Numbered from the stretch's first letter, positions 34,814-45,673 are shown. The stretch is 64,000 nt of DNA from Neocallimastix lanati (nom. inval.) (GCA_016946835.1 JACVTC010000015.1:209501-273500), one strand, 5' to 3'. Numbers and translations are program-made. The notes: generated from the letters alone by a model not told the origin.

Positions 34814-34823
34814 ATCTCCCCCC
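34814..34823 (-). promoter_or_regulatory. Polypurine tract of the gag-only element
   Basis: On the minus strand it reads AGGGGGGAGA, followed by TCT and then the LTR start TGGTACG. It is the expected plus-strand primer position. Confidence 0.75.
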
Positions 34824-34831
34824 TAAGCTTG

Positions 34832-34850
34832 GACTTCGTCCCCTGAAGTC
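34832..34850. promoter_or_regulatory. Conserved hairpin next to the polypurine tract
   Basis: GACTTC (34832-34837), a 7-nt loop, then GAAGTC (34845-34850). The same stem and almost the same loop are in element E (60618-60636), at the same place relative to the 3' LTR. Confidence 0.7.
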
Positions 34851-34964
34851 CTCCTAAGGTTGACTTAGTAAACGAAACAGAAAAATTGATCTACTTTAAT
34901 TAATTAACTATCTCTATACTATCTGTTTTCTTAACTATATAAAATTTATTAATAACTATAAAAG

Positions 34965-35282
34965 CTAAAATAAAAATAATATAAAATAGTTTATAAATTT
35001 CCTTTTATATTTATAATTCCTTTCTACCATTCTTAAGTCTTCTCGATTATCGCACCTTATCTTGGAATTATCTTTGATGTTGATCCTTAATGTTTGATAC
35101 TTTTCACTTGTCGTATCTATCCACTCAAATTTATCAGTTCGTTGTGTTTTCACATGGTTATCCGCTCTCATTAGTTCTTCATTATTATTTTCAGTATTAA
35201 TTTTGTTAAGACTTGCAATATTTTCCACTTCCTTTATTTCGTTATTTATTCCGTCATTATGATTGATTTGGTTTGTCATCAT
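34965..35282 (-). CDS. Small frame downstream of gag (uncertain)
   Basis: 105 codons overlapping the gag frame by 26 bp in another frame. The composition is charged and Asn-rich up to a hydrophobic end that looks like out-of-frame UTR. It could be the C-terminal part of gag after a frameshift, or a separate small protein. No domain recognised. Confidence 0.4.
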   Translation of the reverse strand: MMTNQINHNDGINNEIKEVENIASLNKINTENNNEELMRADNHVKTQRTDKFEWIDTTSEKYQTLRINIKDNSKIRCDNREDLRMVERNYKYKRKFINYFILFLF

Positions 35283-36018
35283 CTTCTATTTCTTTTAACA
35301 TAGTATTCTTATTAATTGTTTCTTCATCACCCTTTTCAACTTCTTCTTTGTCATTTATTACTTTGATATCTTCGGCTTTAGCGATCCATTCTTCTTTATT
35401 ACAGTTTTCTTCTTGCTTAATTTCTTTGATTTCAATAGTTTCGGCTAACTCCATTGGTTCATAATAAAAATTTTGCTTATTTCGTACACATTCTTCAAAG
35501 TTAATGATATTTTGTATTTTATGTGTAATTCGACAAGCTTCTTCAATTGTTTCAACGCCTTCATAAATTACAGTAAAACATGCATATTGATTTATCTCAA
35601 TTGACCTAACGTAGTCTTTTACTGTAAAGCCTTCCTTAAGCAGTGATGGTAATTTATTGTAATATTCTAAATAAATAGAATTAAAATCGAATAAATTTTG
35701 TCCTACCTTTAATTTTATAGCCTTTAATTTATCGTAATAATAAAAATGATCTCGATCTTTTATATTAAGAAGTGCATTTTTAATTTGGATTAAGTTTGGA
35801 TACACTTCTTCTGGCATTTCCTCTTTTAATTCTTTTATTAGTCTTCGTGCTTCACCACTGGTAGCAAGAAACGCTAATCTATATCTAATTTCTTCATCTT
35901 GAACACCACTCCCTTGTATTAAGTTTACCAACTTGTCATACCATGTCAATACGTTTTGTTCATTCACTACATTTAGTCGTGGTAATATTTTAATTAACTT
36001 AATTGGATTAGGATCCAT
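35257..36018 (-). CDS. Gag-like protein of the non-autonomous element
   Basis: 253 residues starting MDPNPIKLI. The first 170 residues have the helical pattern of retrotransposon Gag capsids (VLTWYDKLVNLIQ, ATSGEARRLIKEL, FNSIYLEYYNKLP, YEGVETIEEACR). The C-terminus is Glu/Lys-rich. No CCHC zinc knuckle is seen, so RNA binding would need another region. It probably builds the particle that packages its own RNA, with enzymes from a helper. Confidence 0.75.
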   Translation of the reverse strand: MDPNPIKLIKILPRLNVVNEQNVLTWYDKLVNLIQGSGVQDEEIRYRLAFLATSGEARRLIKELKEEMPEEVYPNLIQIKNALLNIKDRDHFYYYDKLKAIKLKVGQNLFDFNSIYLEYYNKLPSLLKEGFTVKDYVRSIEINQYACFTVIYEGVETIEEACRITHKIQNIINFEECVRNKQNFYYEPMELAETIEIKEIKQEENCNKEEWIAKAEDIKVINDKEEVEKGDEETINKNTMLKEIEDDDKPNQS

Positions 36019-36136
36019 TATTCCTTAATTATTCATAACAATTTGATAATTCATCAATGGATAATTTTCATTAACTAGCTATAGTTAATATTTTTTTATT
36101 ATTTAATATTTTTTTTTTTTTTTTATATTATTTATT

Positions 36137-36395
36137 CAAAAGTAATTAACTAACTATAATTACTTATTTATTATTTACTCAAAAGTAATTAACTAACTAT
36201 AATTACTTATTTATTATTTACTCAAAAGTAATTAACTAACTATAATTACTTATTTATTATTTACTCAAAAGTAATTAACTAACTATAATTACTTATTTAT
36301 TATTTACTCAAAAGTAATTAACTAACTATAATTACTTATTTATTATTTACTCAAAAGTAATTAACTAACTATAATTACTTATTTATTATTTATTA
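36137..36395. repeat. Six 43-bp leader repeats
   Basis: Six near-perfect 43-bp units starting at 36137, 36180, 36223, 36266, 36309 and 36352. Each contains AGTAATTAACTAACTATAAT, which itself holds the near-dyad AGTAATTA/TAATTACT. They lie between the primer-binding site and gag on the minus strand. Confidence 0.92.
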
Positions 36396-36460
36396 CAGTT
36401 CATAATTCTATTTATATTACTTATTATTTTTTCATTAATATAATTAATTCATTTACTTTT

Positions 36461-36476
36461 CCCGGATGAGCCCCCA
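36461..36476 (-). promoter_or_regulatory. Primer-binding site, tRNA-Pro type
   Basis: The plus strand reads CCCGGATGAGCCCCCA, equal to the 3' end of common eukaryotic tRNA-Pro with CCA, with one transition (ACGAG to ATGAG). It lies 8 nt inside the 5' LTR. The complement starts TGGGGG as expected of a PBS. Confidence 0.75.
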
Positions 36477-36484
36477 AAATTTTA

Positions 36485-36856
36485 TGGTGCAATGTAAATG
36501 AATTTTTAAAATTTAAATCTAATTATATTAATATTCACAATAATAAGTAATTCACACTAAAGTTGTAAATTATAACTAAATACTTAAATTCTACTTTATA
36601 AATTGTTTATTTAATTTTTATTAAATTTTTATTTTTGATCAATTGAAATCTCAATTTAGATCAATTGTCATTCAATCTAATTTTTTACATTTAATAAAGT
36701 TATATGTGGAAAAGAGAGAGTCTTAATAATTTCTAATTTTATACTCTATATATAAATTTCAATTTAATTTATCCTTTTATGGATTAATTTGATTTTCTAT
36801 TTTTTTATGTAAATTTAATTTTATTTAATTTTAATTTTTCACTTGGTCTCGTACCA
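36485..36856 (-). repeat. 5' LTR of the gag-only element
   Basis: 372 bp, TGGTGCAATG to CTCGTACCA. Partner of 34440-34811. Confidence 0.92.
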
Positions 36857-36860
36857 CAAA

Positions 36861-37228
36861 TGTTAAGGTTTTAGAGAATTAAATAAAAATAAAGTAAGAA
36901 ACACAAAATTTATTTATTTATTTATTATTTTTATTTATAAATTTATTTTATTTTTTTTTTCTTTTATTTTTATTTATAAATTTATTTTATTTTTTTTTTT
37001 CTTTTATTTTTATTTATAAATTTATTTTATGATTTTTAAAAATTGGTAGCAAAATTTACAACTATTTATACTTTTTTTCAAGGCATAAAAGTTGTTCTTG
37101 CCACTAAATTACATTTTATTTATTTTTTTTTTAAAAAAAAAAACTACTAAATTTAAGTTGAATTTTATAATCAGTTATATAAAATTTAATTATAACAAAA
37201 TAAATAAAATACATTTATAATATTAATA

Positions 37229-37271
<43 letters not shown>

Positions 37272-37753
37272 CTAAAATATTACTAATAAGAATTTATTTA
37301 ATTGGCTATAATTTTTATTACAATCTGTTAAAATATTCAAATAAAAATAAAAATACTATTCTAATATAAAGGTTTTTAATAAAATAAAATATTTTTCAAT
37401 ATAAAATAAAACATTTCGATATAAAATTTTATAATAAAAGTTAAAATATAATATATAAATTTTTAATCATCAATATATAAAAATATTATTAATACAAATT
37501 TTCATTATTAATATAAAAATAAAAAAATAAGATTTATTATTAATATTGCTAATATAAGTTTTAAATATATAAAAATATTACTATTAATATAAGATTTAAT
37601 ATAAAAATATAAAGTTTAATATAATTTTTGATTTAATTTTTGATCTTTGGATTTAAAAATTTATTAAAGTACAAAAATAATAATGTACACATAATGTATT
37701 AGAAATAAATCGTAGATTTAATTAAGAATGCATTATTTAGTACATTCTTATCA
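36861..37753 (-). repeat. Probable 3' LTR of element C
   Basis: It starts TGTTAAGG and ends CTTATCA (6 of 7 inverted match, TG/CA). On the minus strand the interior next to it ends CGGGGCATCT then TGATAAG, like the polypurine/LTR junctions of the gag-only element and E (GGGG..TCT then TG). The left edge coincides with the insertion point of the gag-only element. The other LTR is not identified, so the left edge is inferred. Confidence 0.55.
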
Positions 37754-37771
37754 AGATGCCCCGACGAAGAC

Positions 37772-40185
37772 TCAAGCTTCTCTGTAAGCGGTGTTAAACT
37801 TTACTAAATTTTTAAAGTGAACATTCCTATTGAGTTGCTTTCCAGTCTTCTGATCGATTAGGGTTGCCGTGTTGAATTGAATTTTTAAAATTTTAAATGG
37901 TCCATTGTAATATGGTTCTAGCTTAGTGCGGCTAAAGTTTCTAACAAGAACAAGATCACCAGCCTTTAATTCTTTTCCTTTTTTCATACTTATTTGTTCT
38001 TCTCGTCTTGTTGCCCAATACTTGTTAGCATTCTTCACATTTTCGCATGCTTCTCTAGTCCATTGATAATGACGAACAAATTTTTCCATTAAAATTTCAT
38101 CATATGATTTACCTGCATTTTCAATTGTTCTTATGGCTATATCATAAGGCTGTTGGTCTTCTCTTCCATATACTAATTCAAAACTAGAATGTCCAGTAGC
38201 TGTATTTTTGGTAGTTCGAAGTGCCCATAAAGCAGAAGGTAAAACTTCATCCCAATCTTGATTTTTCCTTCCTAATAAACGAAGTAATTTTCCAATTTCT
38301 TTGTTTCGATTTTCAGTAAGACCATTTGATTCAGGGTGGTAAGTAGCTACAAATTTAACATATACATCATAAAGATCAAGAAAGATTTTAGTCATATCAG
38401 AAGTGAATTGGACTCCATTATCAGTAGTAATAACTTGAGGCACACCATGTCTTGCAAAAACGTTTATTAAAAATTTAATTATATCAGAGGAAGTTATGTT
38501 TTCAGTGGGTTCAGCTTCAACCCATTTGGTAAAGTAATCAACAGTTACTATAATATATTGATTATTATTTCTTGTTTTTGGTAACGGTCCTATAATATCT
38601 AATCCTAAATGCACAAAGGGACCCTCCACTTTAGTTGGATGGTTTTCGGTTGGTTCTGGATATGGTTGAGGACGATTTAATTGGCATTTTTCACAATTAC
38701 TAACAATTCTTTTGATATCTTTAATCATATGATTCCAATAAAAGTTTTTCTTAAGTCTTTGATATGTTTTGTAATATCCTTTGTGGCCAATATTATGAAC
38801 TTCTAAAATTAATTTAAACCTTTCATTTTCGTCCGTTATTAATTTTCTATAATTTCCATTGTCGATAAAGTAATCTTCACCATTAATAACAGTAAACTTT
38901 TCATTAATAAATTCCTTTATAACTTTAGATAATAATTCTTCATTATTTCCATTAGTAATTTTTGTTAATAATATCTTTCTCTCTTCCTTACTTTTCATTC
39001 TTGAAAGAGCATCAGCTAACACATTCTTTTTGCCTGATTCATATTTTATATTAATTCCAAGCATACTAGCGGTTAGACACCATCTTGTTTGCCTTGCATT
39101 CAAAGGTTCTTTATTCTTAAATAAACCAACTAATGGTTTATGATCTGTGTAAATAGTTGTAGGTAATGGATTTCCTTCAATATAAGATTTAAATTTAGTC
39201 ATACAGTAAAACAAAGCGGTTCCTTCCAAATCTGTGATACCATAATTCTTTTCAGCTTTCTTCAAACTTCTACTTATAAAATGTATTGGATGCTCCTTAC
39301 CGGTTTCTTCTTCTTTTTGTAAAAGAACTCCACCAATTCCATTATACGAAGCATCAGTTCTAATGATAAAAGGTTTGTCAAATGACGGAAATTTTAGAAT
39401 AGGTGCATTGATTAATTTTTCTTTTAGGAGTTCAAAGCTTTCTTGTTGTTCTTTATTCCATTCATATTTAGTATTCTTTTTCAATAATTTACATAAAGGT
39501 GAGGTAATTTGAGCATATTTAGGAATAAAGTCACGATAATATCCTATTGCTCCTAGAAATGATCTTAATTCATGAATTGATGAAGGGGCTTCCCACTTCT
39601 TAATAGCTGTTATTTTACTTTCCATGGGACTTAATCCTTTAGTAGTAAGTTTGTGACCTAATACATCAACTTCAGTTTGAAGAAAATGGCACTTTTCAAT
39701 ATTAATTTTTAACTTGTTTTCTTTAAATACTTCTAATACTTGTTTAATATGAATTAAATGTTCTTGGATACTTTTTGAATAGATCAAAACATCATCAATA
39801 AATACATAAACAAATTCACCAATAAAAGGGAATAAAATTTTATTCATTTCTCTTTGGAAGGTTGAGGGAGCTCCAGTAAGTCCAAAAGGCATAACCTTAA
39901 ATTGATAATTTCCAAACTTAGTAGTGAAAGTGGTTACTTCAACGCTTTCTTCATCCATTAAGATTTGGTGAAAACCAGAAAATAAATCAAGAGTTGTAAA
40001 TATTTTAGCTCCTCCCAGACTATCAAAAATTTCATCTATATATGGAACTGAATAAGAATCTTTTTCTGTCATATCATTGACTTTTCGGTAGTCAATGCAC
40101 AAGCGCCACTTTCCATTGTGTTTTAGAATGAGCACTACTGGAGATGACCATTCTGAACAGGATGGTTCTATCAATCCTTTCTTAA
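37772..40185 (-). pseudogene. Element C pol, main part: RT, RNase H and integrase
   Basis: About 800 residues of Ty3-type pol, broken at its N-terminal side by insertion of element A. RT: CIDYRKVND, LDLFSGFHQ, MPFGLTGAPSTFQ, FIDD. RNase H: RTDASYNGIGG, TDLEGTALF, YTDHKP, ADALSR. Integrase: an HH-CC zinc motif, then DIIG, TDNGVQF and NGLTEN for the catalytic triad. No chromodomain follows; the C-terminus ends in the GPFKI/HFKNL type. The first codon read as a start here is TTG inside the former frame. The upstream part lies at 51990-52498. Closest in this window to element E. Confidence 0.93.
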
Positions 40186-40208
40186 TGTAACGAAATCTTC
40201 AGTTAGTA

Positions 40209-40285
40209 AAATTAGAACCTTGGTTCAATGGTTAGTTACATTGACCATGACCAATACTTCATGGGTTCGACTCACACCTCAACCC
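40209..40285 (+). promoter_or_regulatory. tRNA-like sequence with Pol III A and B boxes in LTR A
   Basis: TGGTTCAATGG fits the A-box consensus at every position. GGTTCGACTCA fits the B box at 10 of 11. They are about 40 bp apart. An anticodon-arm-like CATGA/TCATG hairpin lies between them. No acceptor stem can be drawn, so it is not a working tRNA. It may be a tRNA-derived insertion or an internal Pol III promoter. The same sequence is in the 3' LTR (about 51382-51458). Confidence 0.5.
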
Positions 40286-40580
40286 ATTTTGCATAAATAA
40301 TTATTTTATTAATTATTTTATTAATTATTAATAATATCTTCTTGAATATTCTTTCTGTATAAAATTATAGAAAGTTAAAGATTCTTTCGGTTTGTAATTT
40401 AACCGAAATGAATTTAGAAATTCTTATTATATAAATTATTTTATTCTTTTTTGATAAGATTCATTTTCATCAATTAAAATCTATATTCTAGAAACTTTAC
40501 ATTATTAATTATTACAAACATGTTTCTAAATATTTCTTTAAAATTATTTTTACATGTTAAAACTGTTTTTCCGTTAAAAG

Positions 40581-40631
40581 TATAAATAGTGCGAACTTCA
40601 CGAATGAAAATATTTTTCTTCGTGTTTTTAT
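40581..40631 (+). promoter_or_regulatory. Element A promoter: TATA box and predicted RNA start
   Basis: TATAAATA at 40581-40588. GTGTTTTTAT at 40622-40631 is the exact complement of the first 10 interior bases after the LTR (ATAAAAACAC, 40817-40826). In Tf1-type self-priming the RNA 5' end pairs with this site, which puts the start near 40622, about 41 nt from the TATA box. Confidence 0.65.
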
Positions 40632-40816
40632 TAATTATTAAATTAATTAATAAGTAATTCGAAATATTACAATAATTAATCTTTATAATTAATATTTTTA
40701 AATTTCTTAATTAATAAAACTATATTTTAAAAAAAAACCAAATTACTTATTAATCAAAAAGTGCTTACCTATTGTGTTACACTCTTTAAAACACGGATAT
40801 TCCAATATTCGTTACA

Positions 40817-40826
40817 ATAAAAACAC
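40817..40826 (+). promoter_or_regulatory. Self-priming primer-binding site of element A
   Basis: ATAAAAACAC touches the LTR directly and is not complementary to any usual tRNA 3' end (no TGG start). It is complementary to 40622-40631. Confidence 0.65.
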
Positions 40827-40854
40827 CACTAAACTAAGCACAATACCTTTGCAC

Positions 40855-41305
40855 TTTTACTATTTTTGGAACCCCGTTAAGGAATCCCATTTTCTACTAC
40901 TATTTTTGGAACCCCGTTAAGGAATCCCATTTTCTACTACTATTTTTGGAACCCCGTTAAGGAATCCCATTTTCTACTACTATTTTTGGAACCCCGTTAA
41001 GGAATCCCATTTTCTACTACTATTTTTGGAACCCCGTTAAGGAATCCCATTTTCTACTACTATTTTTGGAACCCCGTTAAGGAATCCCATTTTCTACTAC
41101 TATTTTTGGAATCCCGTTAAGGAATCCCATTTTCTACTACTATTTTTGGAACACCGTTAAGGAATCCCATTTACTACTATTCTTTTTTGGAACCCCGTTA
41201 AGGAATCCCATTCTCTACTACTCTTTTTGGAACCCCGTTAAGTAATCCCATTCTCTATTACTCTTTTTGGAACCCCGTTAAGGAATCCCATTTTCTACTA
41301 TTTTT
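40855..41305. repeat. 40-bp minisatellite in the leader of element A, about 11 units
   Basis: Units starting at 40861, 40901, 40941 and on, each with TTTTTGGAACCCCGTTAAGG then AATCCCATTTTCTACTAC. Within each unit GGAACCCC and GGAATCCC form a direct near-repeat. The last units drift. Unusually GC-rich for the region. Confidence 0.93.
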
Positions 41306-41574
41306 GAAACCACTTACCAAGACTATAAACTTTTCTACCAAAATTCATTCATGAATTTATAAATTCAATCGGAACCCTTGAATTTTACTATATATTAAAA
41401 TTATTAATATTTTCAATAATCCATATAACCATCCTTGAAATTAAAATTATTTATATTGAAATTAAATATTTACTTCTTCTAATAATTAATTATATTGTAT
41501 ATTTATTATTCAATCAAAATTAATAATTATAATAACTAAAAAAAAAAAAAAAAAAAAAAAAATTAGTAATAATT

Positions 41575-41935
41575 AATATTTAATAATTAATATTTAAAAA
41601 TTAATAATAATAATTAATAATCAATAATTAGTAATAATTAATAATTAATAATTAATAATAATAATAATCAATATTCAATAATTAGTAATAATTAATAGTA
41701 ATAATCAATATTCAATAATTAGTAATAATTAATAGTAATAATCAATATTCAATAATTAGTAATAATTAATAGTAATAATCAATATTCAATAATTAGTAAT
41801 AATTAATAGTAATAATCAATATTCAATAATTAGTAATAATTAATAATAATAATTAATAATAATTAGTAATAATCAATATTTAATAATTAATAATAATTAA
41901 TAATTAATAATTAATAATTAGTAATCAATAATTAG
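41575..41935. repeat. 37-bp AT repeat in the leader of element A
   Basis: Units with AATCAATATTCAATAATTAG spaced 37 bp (41666, 41703, 41740, 41777, 41814), embedded in TAATAATTAA filler and ending in a 20-base A tract just before the gag start. Confidence 0.85.
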
Positions 41936-41959
41936 AATTAAAAAAAAAAAAAAAAAAAA

Positions 41960-44412
41960 ATGGAAGAAGTAAACAATAGTAATGCAACACTCAAGGATGG
42001 ATTCGCCGGCGATAGAAGGTATTTTAAAGGATTCCTCGCTAAAATTGAACTTTTTTTATGATCCATCCAGATAGATTCGTTGATGATGAATCAAAAGTGG
42101 TATACATTATTTCAAGACTATATGGAACCGCTATGAACTGGGCAGCAACGTTAATTGAAAACATGGATCCATGCCTAGGTAATTACGAAGAATTCATCGA
42201 ACGAATGAAATCGGTTTTTGGGAATAATGACGCAACTTTCGTGGCAAACCATAGGTTAAGAACAATAAAGCAAAAAAGAATCGGTGATATTCAACATTAC
42301 ATCATGGAATTCAACCGATATGCTGATGATTCATCTTGGAACGAAGAAGCCAAGATGGATGCTTTCTTGGATGGATTACAAGACCAAATAGCTACCAGAA
42401 TACTCGAAATGTTTCCAGGACCCCGTTCATTATTCGCAATGCAAACAATTGCTTCCAGAATCGATAGCCGCATATCAAACCATCGAAACTTTAATAACTT
42501 AACCAACCGACAAAACAACAATAATAGTAATACTAGAAACAATTTTAAAAGAAACGCTGGTAAAAAACCTTTTCAATCCAAACCTAATAAAACCCATGGA
42601 CCTCTTTCAAAAGAAGAGAAAGAAAGAAGAAGAAAGGAAAACCTCTGCCTCTATTGTGGATCTACTGACCATCAACTTGATAATTGCCCCATCAAAAACA
42701 GAAAAAGAAACAATAATAACAGTACAAGCAGTAATACTACTTACGTAACAAATCCAGAAACAACCAAACCAAGACCAAGACTCTCTGATAATCCCAATGT
42801 TAAAACTGCAACCTTTGAATTCAATATAAGTACCTCAAACGCTTCTGTTAAAACCAAAATTTTAATTGACTCCGGATCACAATTAAATCTTATGGATATC
42901 TACTTCGCAAAAGAAAATAATATTCCCTTCGAAAAACAAAATGTTGTCCCACAAGTCTCTGGTATAGGTGGAAATCAAACTATATTAGGCAAAACCATGC
43001 CACTCTCCCTCACTTATGATAATCACAAATGCTTAGCTGAATTCTACATCATCGATTTACCCTCTTACTGCTGCATACTTGGCTCTGAATGGCTCTGTAC
43101 CCATAATCCAATGATAAATTTCTCTGAAAAGAAACTTTGCTTTAAATCAAGTTATTGCACTAATAATTGCCTGGTTATTCCTATGACTTTCACTGCTCAC
43201 GTTACAGAAAAAGAACCCCAACTTGATGATGAAACCTTAGAATCAATTAATCAACCTGAAACGAACAATCTTCCTGAAAAGCTTTTGCAATTTATTGATG
43301 TCTTCGATGAAAAATCTGCCAACAAACTACCACCTCATCGTCAATATGATTGTGAGATAAAACTAAAACCCGATGCAAAACTGTTTTATGGCCCAATTTA
43401 TCCCCTAACTGAAAAAGAATCTCTAGTCTTAAAGAAATATATTAAAGAAAATGAAAATAAAAAATTTATTAGTAAATCTAAATCTCCAGCTGCTGCTTCT
43501 GTTTTATTTGTTCCCAAGAAAGACCTAAATGATCTCTTTCGTATTCATAAACCACCCTCCGATTTTTTTTTTGATAAAGGTTCTCAATTCACTTCAAAAT
43601 TTTGGTCAGCTATTTGTAAATCTTTCAATATCACAACGAAACTTGCTTCTCCCTTCCATCACCAAACCAATGGTTTAACGGAGAGGGTGAACTCCGTTAT
43701 TGAACAATACTTAAGATGTTATTCAAACTTTAAAGGTTCTGATTGGTATAATTTTTTATTCCTAGCAGAATTCAGTTATAATAATTCAATTCAAGAATCA
43801 ATTAAGCACTCACCTGTTTATGCAAACTATGGATATAATCCAAGATATTCACCATCAATTCCAAACAGTACAGATGTTCCTAGAGCTGATGAATTTACAA
43901 AAGATTTTTCAGAATTATTTAAAACACTTAATGGAAATTTACAACAAGCAAGAAAAAAGCAAGAAGAATTCGCTAACAAACATCGTATTGAAGCTCCAAA
44001 TTTTAAACCTGGTGATAAAGTGTGGATTAATAGTTCACTTATAATTCATAATGGAAATAAAAAACTTAAACCTAGAAAACTTGGTCCATATAAAATCATT
44101 AAGAAAATTTCTCCCGTTTCATATAAGTTAGACTTACCAAAAGAAATCAGAATCCATCCTGTAATACATGTTTCTGAACTTGAACCATTTTATGAAGATC
44201 ACTTTGGACGAAAGAAAGAACCACCACCACCGATAATTATTGACAATGAAGAAGAATACGAAGTTGAAAAAATTCTTGATAAAAGAAAACATTATGGCAA
44301 AACCCAATATCTTATTAAATGGAAAGGCTATCCTTTATCTGAAGCATCTTGGGAACCCGAAGAAAACTTAAATTGCCCTAAACTCTTAAAAGAATTTAAC
44401 AATAATAACTAA
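41960..44412 (+). pseudogene. Element A gag-protease fused to integrase and chromodomain
   Basis: The start ATG at 41960 follows a poly(A) tract. After 33 codons a T7 run (42051-42057, probably 8 T before) shifts the frame. From 42058 the frame is open for 784 codons. Counting from there: Gag helices 1-130, zinc knuckle [14 protein letters not shown] from 197, aspartic protease DSGS at 271-274, the first RT residues (FVPKKDL near 485), then directly the integrase second half with D506 (DKGSQF) and E542 (35 residues between, as in D,D35E), a GPYKI module, and a chromodomain at about 734-780 ([21 protein letters not shown]). RT, RNase H and the integrase N-terminus, about 590 residues, are gone, yet the frame is kept. 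Confidence 0.9.
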
Positions 44413-44743
44413 AATTAAAACTTGAAAATGAATCTTTACTTTATTAATATTAAACTTATATTAATTTATTAATATCAATATTACTAAATATTATTTTATA
44501 TTATTAAATATTATTAATATTCATGTATTCTTATTATATATTATATTCATGTAACTTTATTAATATCATGTAATTTTATTCAAAAAAGTTCGTACTATAA
44601 AATGGTTAATTAATTATTTTTATTTTATTATATTTTATTTTATTTTAATTTAGTTTAGTTTAGTTTAGTTTGCTTAATTTTAGTATAGTTATGCCTAACT
44701 GTTAGATTCGTCTGGTATCCGAATCCTGGAGGCGGACCATGTA
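44413..44743 (+). other. 3' non-coding end of element A
   Basis: AT-rich with a short (TTTAG)n run near 44650. It ends in a purine tract GGAGGCGGA (44728-44736) followed by CCA and the ATGTA target of element B. This is the polypurine tract of A, separated from its 3' LTR by element B. Confidence 0.75.
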
Positions 44744-45673
44744 TGTAAAATAAAATAATAGCTTAGGTCGGTGAGGACAGACTATAATTTATTTTACACT
44801 ATCTTATTATATCAACACTATAATTAATTATTAACTAAAACACTAAAACTAAAAAACTAATTTAATTTTTTGTTTTATAAAAAAAATTCCTTTTATTAAT
44901 ATTTCTTATTTGTTGAATTTAACTATCCTAAAATCAACAATCACTTAACTGGGTACCGTAGGGTCCTTTACCGGAAAGCCTACTAGCAGTTAAGATTTTA
45001 AATAAAATTTAAAATAAAATTTGTTTTATAAAAAAATAACTATTCTAATAATAGTTATAATACTAATTAATAAAATATAAAATTTATACTATCTATATTA
45101 TCTATACTAAACTATACTATTCTAAACTATACTATTTTCTATACTATTTTCCAACTATCGTTCAATAGTTGAAAATTAACTCTTTTTATACTTTTTGAAA
45201 ATTAAAATTTAAATTGAATAGATTGTAATAAACTAACTAAAATATTATTATATATTTGTAATTACATTTAATAATAAATTACATGAAATGTTATGAATTA
45301 TTTTAATATAAAAACTATTTAAAACTATCTAATATTTCTAAAAATAAATAAACAAAACGGCAAGTTTTTGTAAACAAACGGAAAAGGCAATTTTTCTTTG
45401 ATTATTTTAATTTAACTAATTTATGACTAATTATTTTTAATTTACAAGTTTCATGACTTATTATTTTTAATTTACAAAGTTTCATGATTCAAAGTGAGTA
45501 ATAATGATGTAAATTCTCCAAATAATTTAGTCATACATTTTTGAGAAAATTAATTAAATTAATAATTTGGAATACATTTAAATTTATATTAAAAATTTGG
45601 AAAACATTTTTATCCACAATAATTTACATTACATTACATTTAAATACGTATTCAAATTATTAAATATTTTACA
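44744..45673 (-). repeat. 3' LTR of element B
   Basis: 930 bp, partner of 50428-51357 at an offset of 5684 bp. On its interior side the minus strand shows AGAGGGGCA (45674-45682) as polypurine tract. Confidence 0.94.

Larger units (their letters stand above)
34440..36856 (-). mobile_element. Gag-only non-autonomous Ty3-type LTR retrotransposon (2,417 bp)
   Basis: Two 372-bp LTRs (34440-34811 and 36485-36856; I saw one difference, near 36747) bound a 1.67-kb interior on the minus strand. It is flanked by CAAAT (34435-34439 and 36857-36861). The interior has a tRNA-type primer-binding site, a 6-unit leader repeat, a gag-like frame, a conserved hairpin and a polypurine tract. There is no protease, RT or integrase, so it must be mobilised in trans. 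Element E shares its terminal signals and is the likely helper family. Confidence 0.9.
40186..40816 (+). repeat. 5' LTR of element A
   Basis: TGTAACG to CGTTACA. It contains tRNA-like boxes (40222-40275), the inverted pair TTTCGGTT/AACCGAAA (40385, 40401), a TATA box (40581) and the predicted RNA start (near 40622). Confidence 0.94.

Noticed and set aside
36137-36395. 43-bp repeats as a CRISPR array or centromere-type satellite
   Set aside because: Only six contiguous units inside an LTR element; no spacers.
40209-40285. Functional tRNA gene in LTR A
   Set aside because: A and B boxes fit but there is no acceptor stem and the T stem has mismatches.
40855-41305. Regular 40-bp repeats as a CRISPR array
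   Set aside because: Units are contiguous with no variable spacers, lie in the leader of a retrotransposon, and the genome is eukaryotic.
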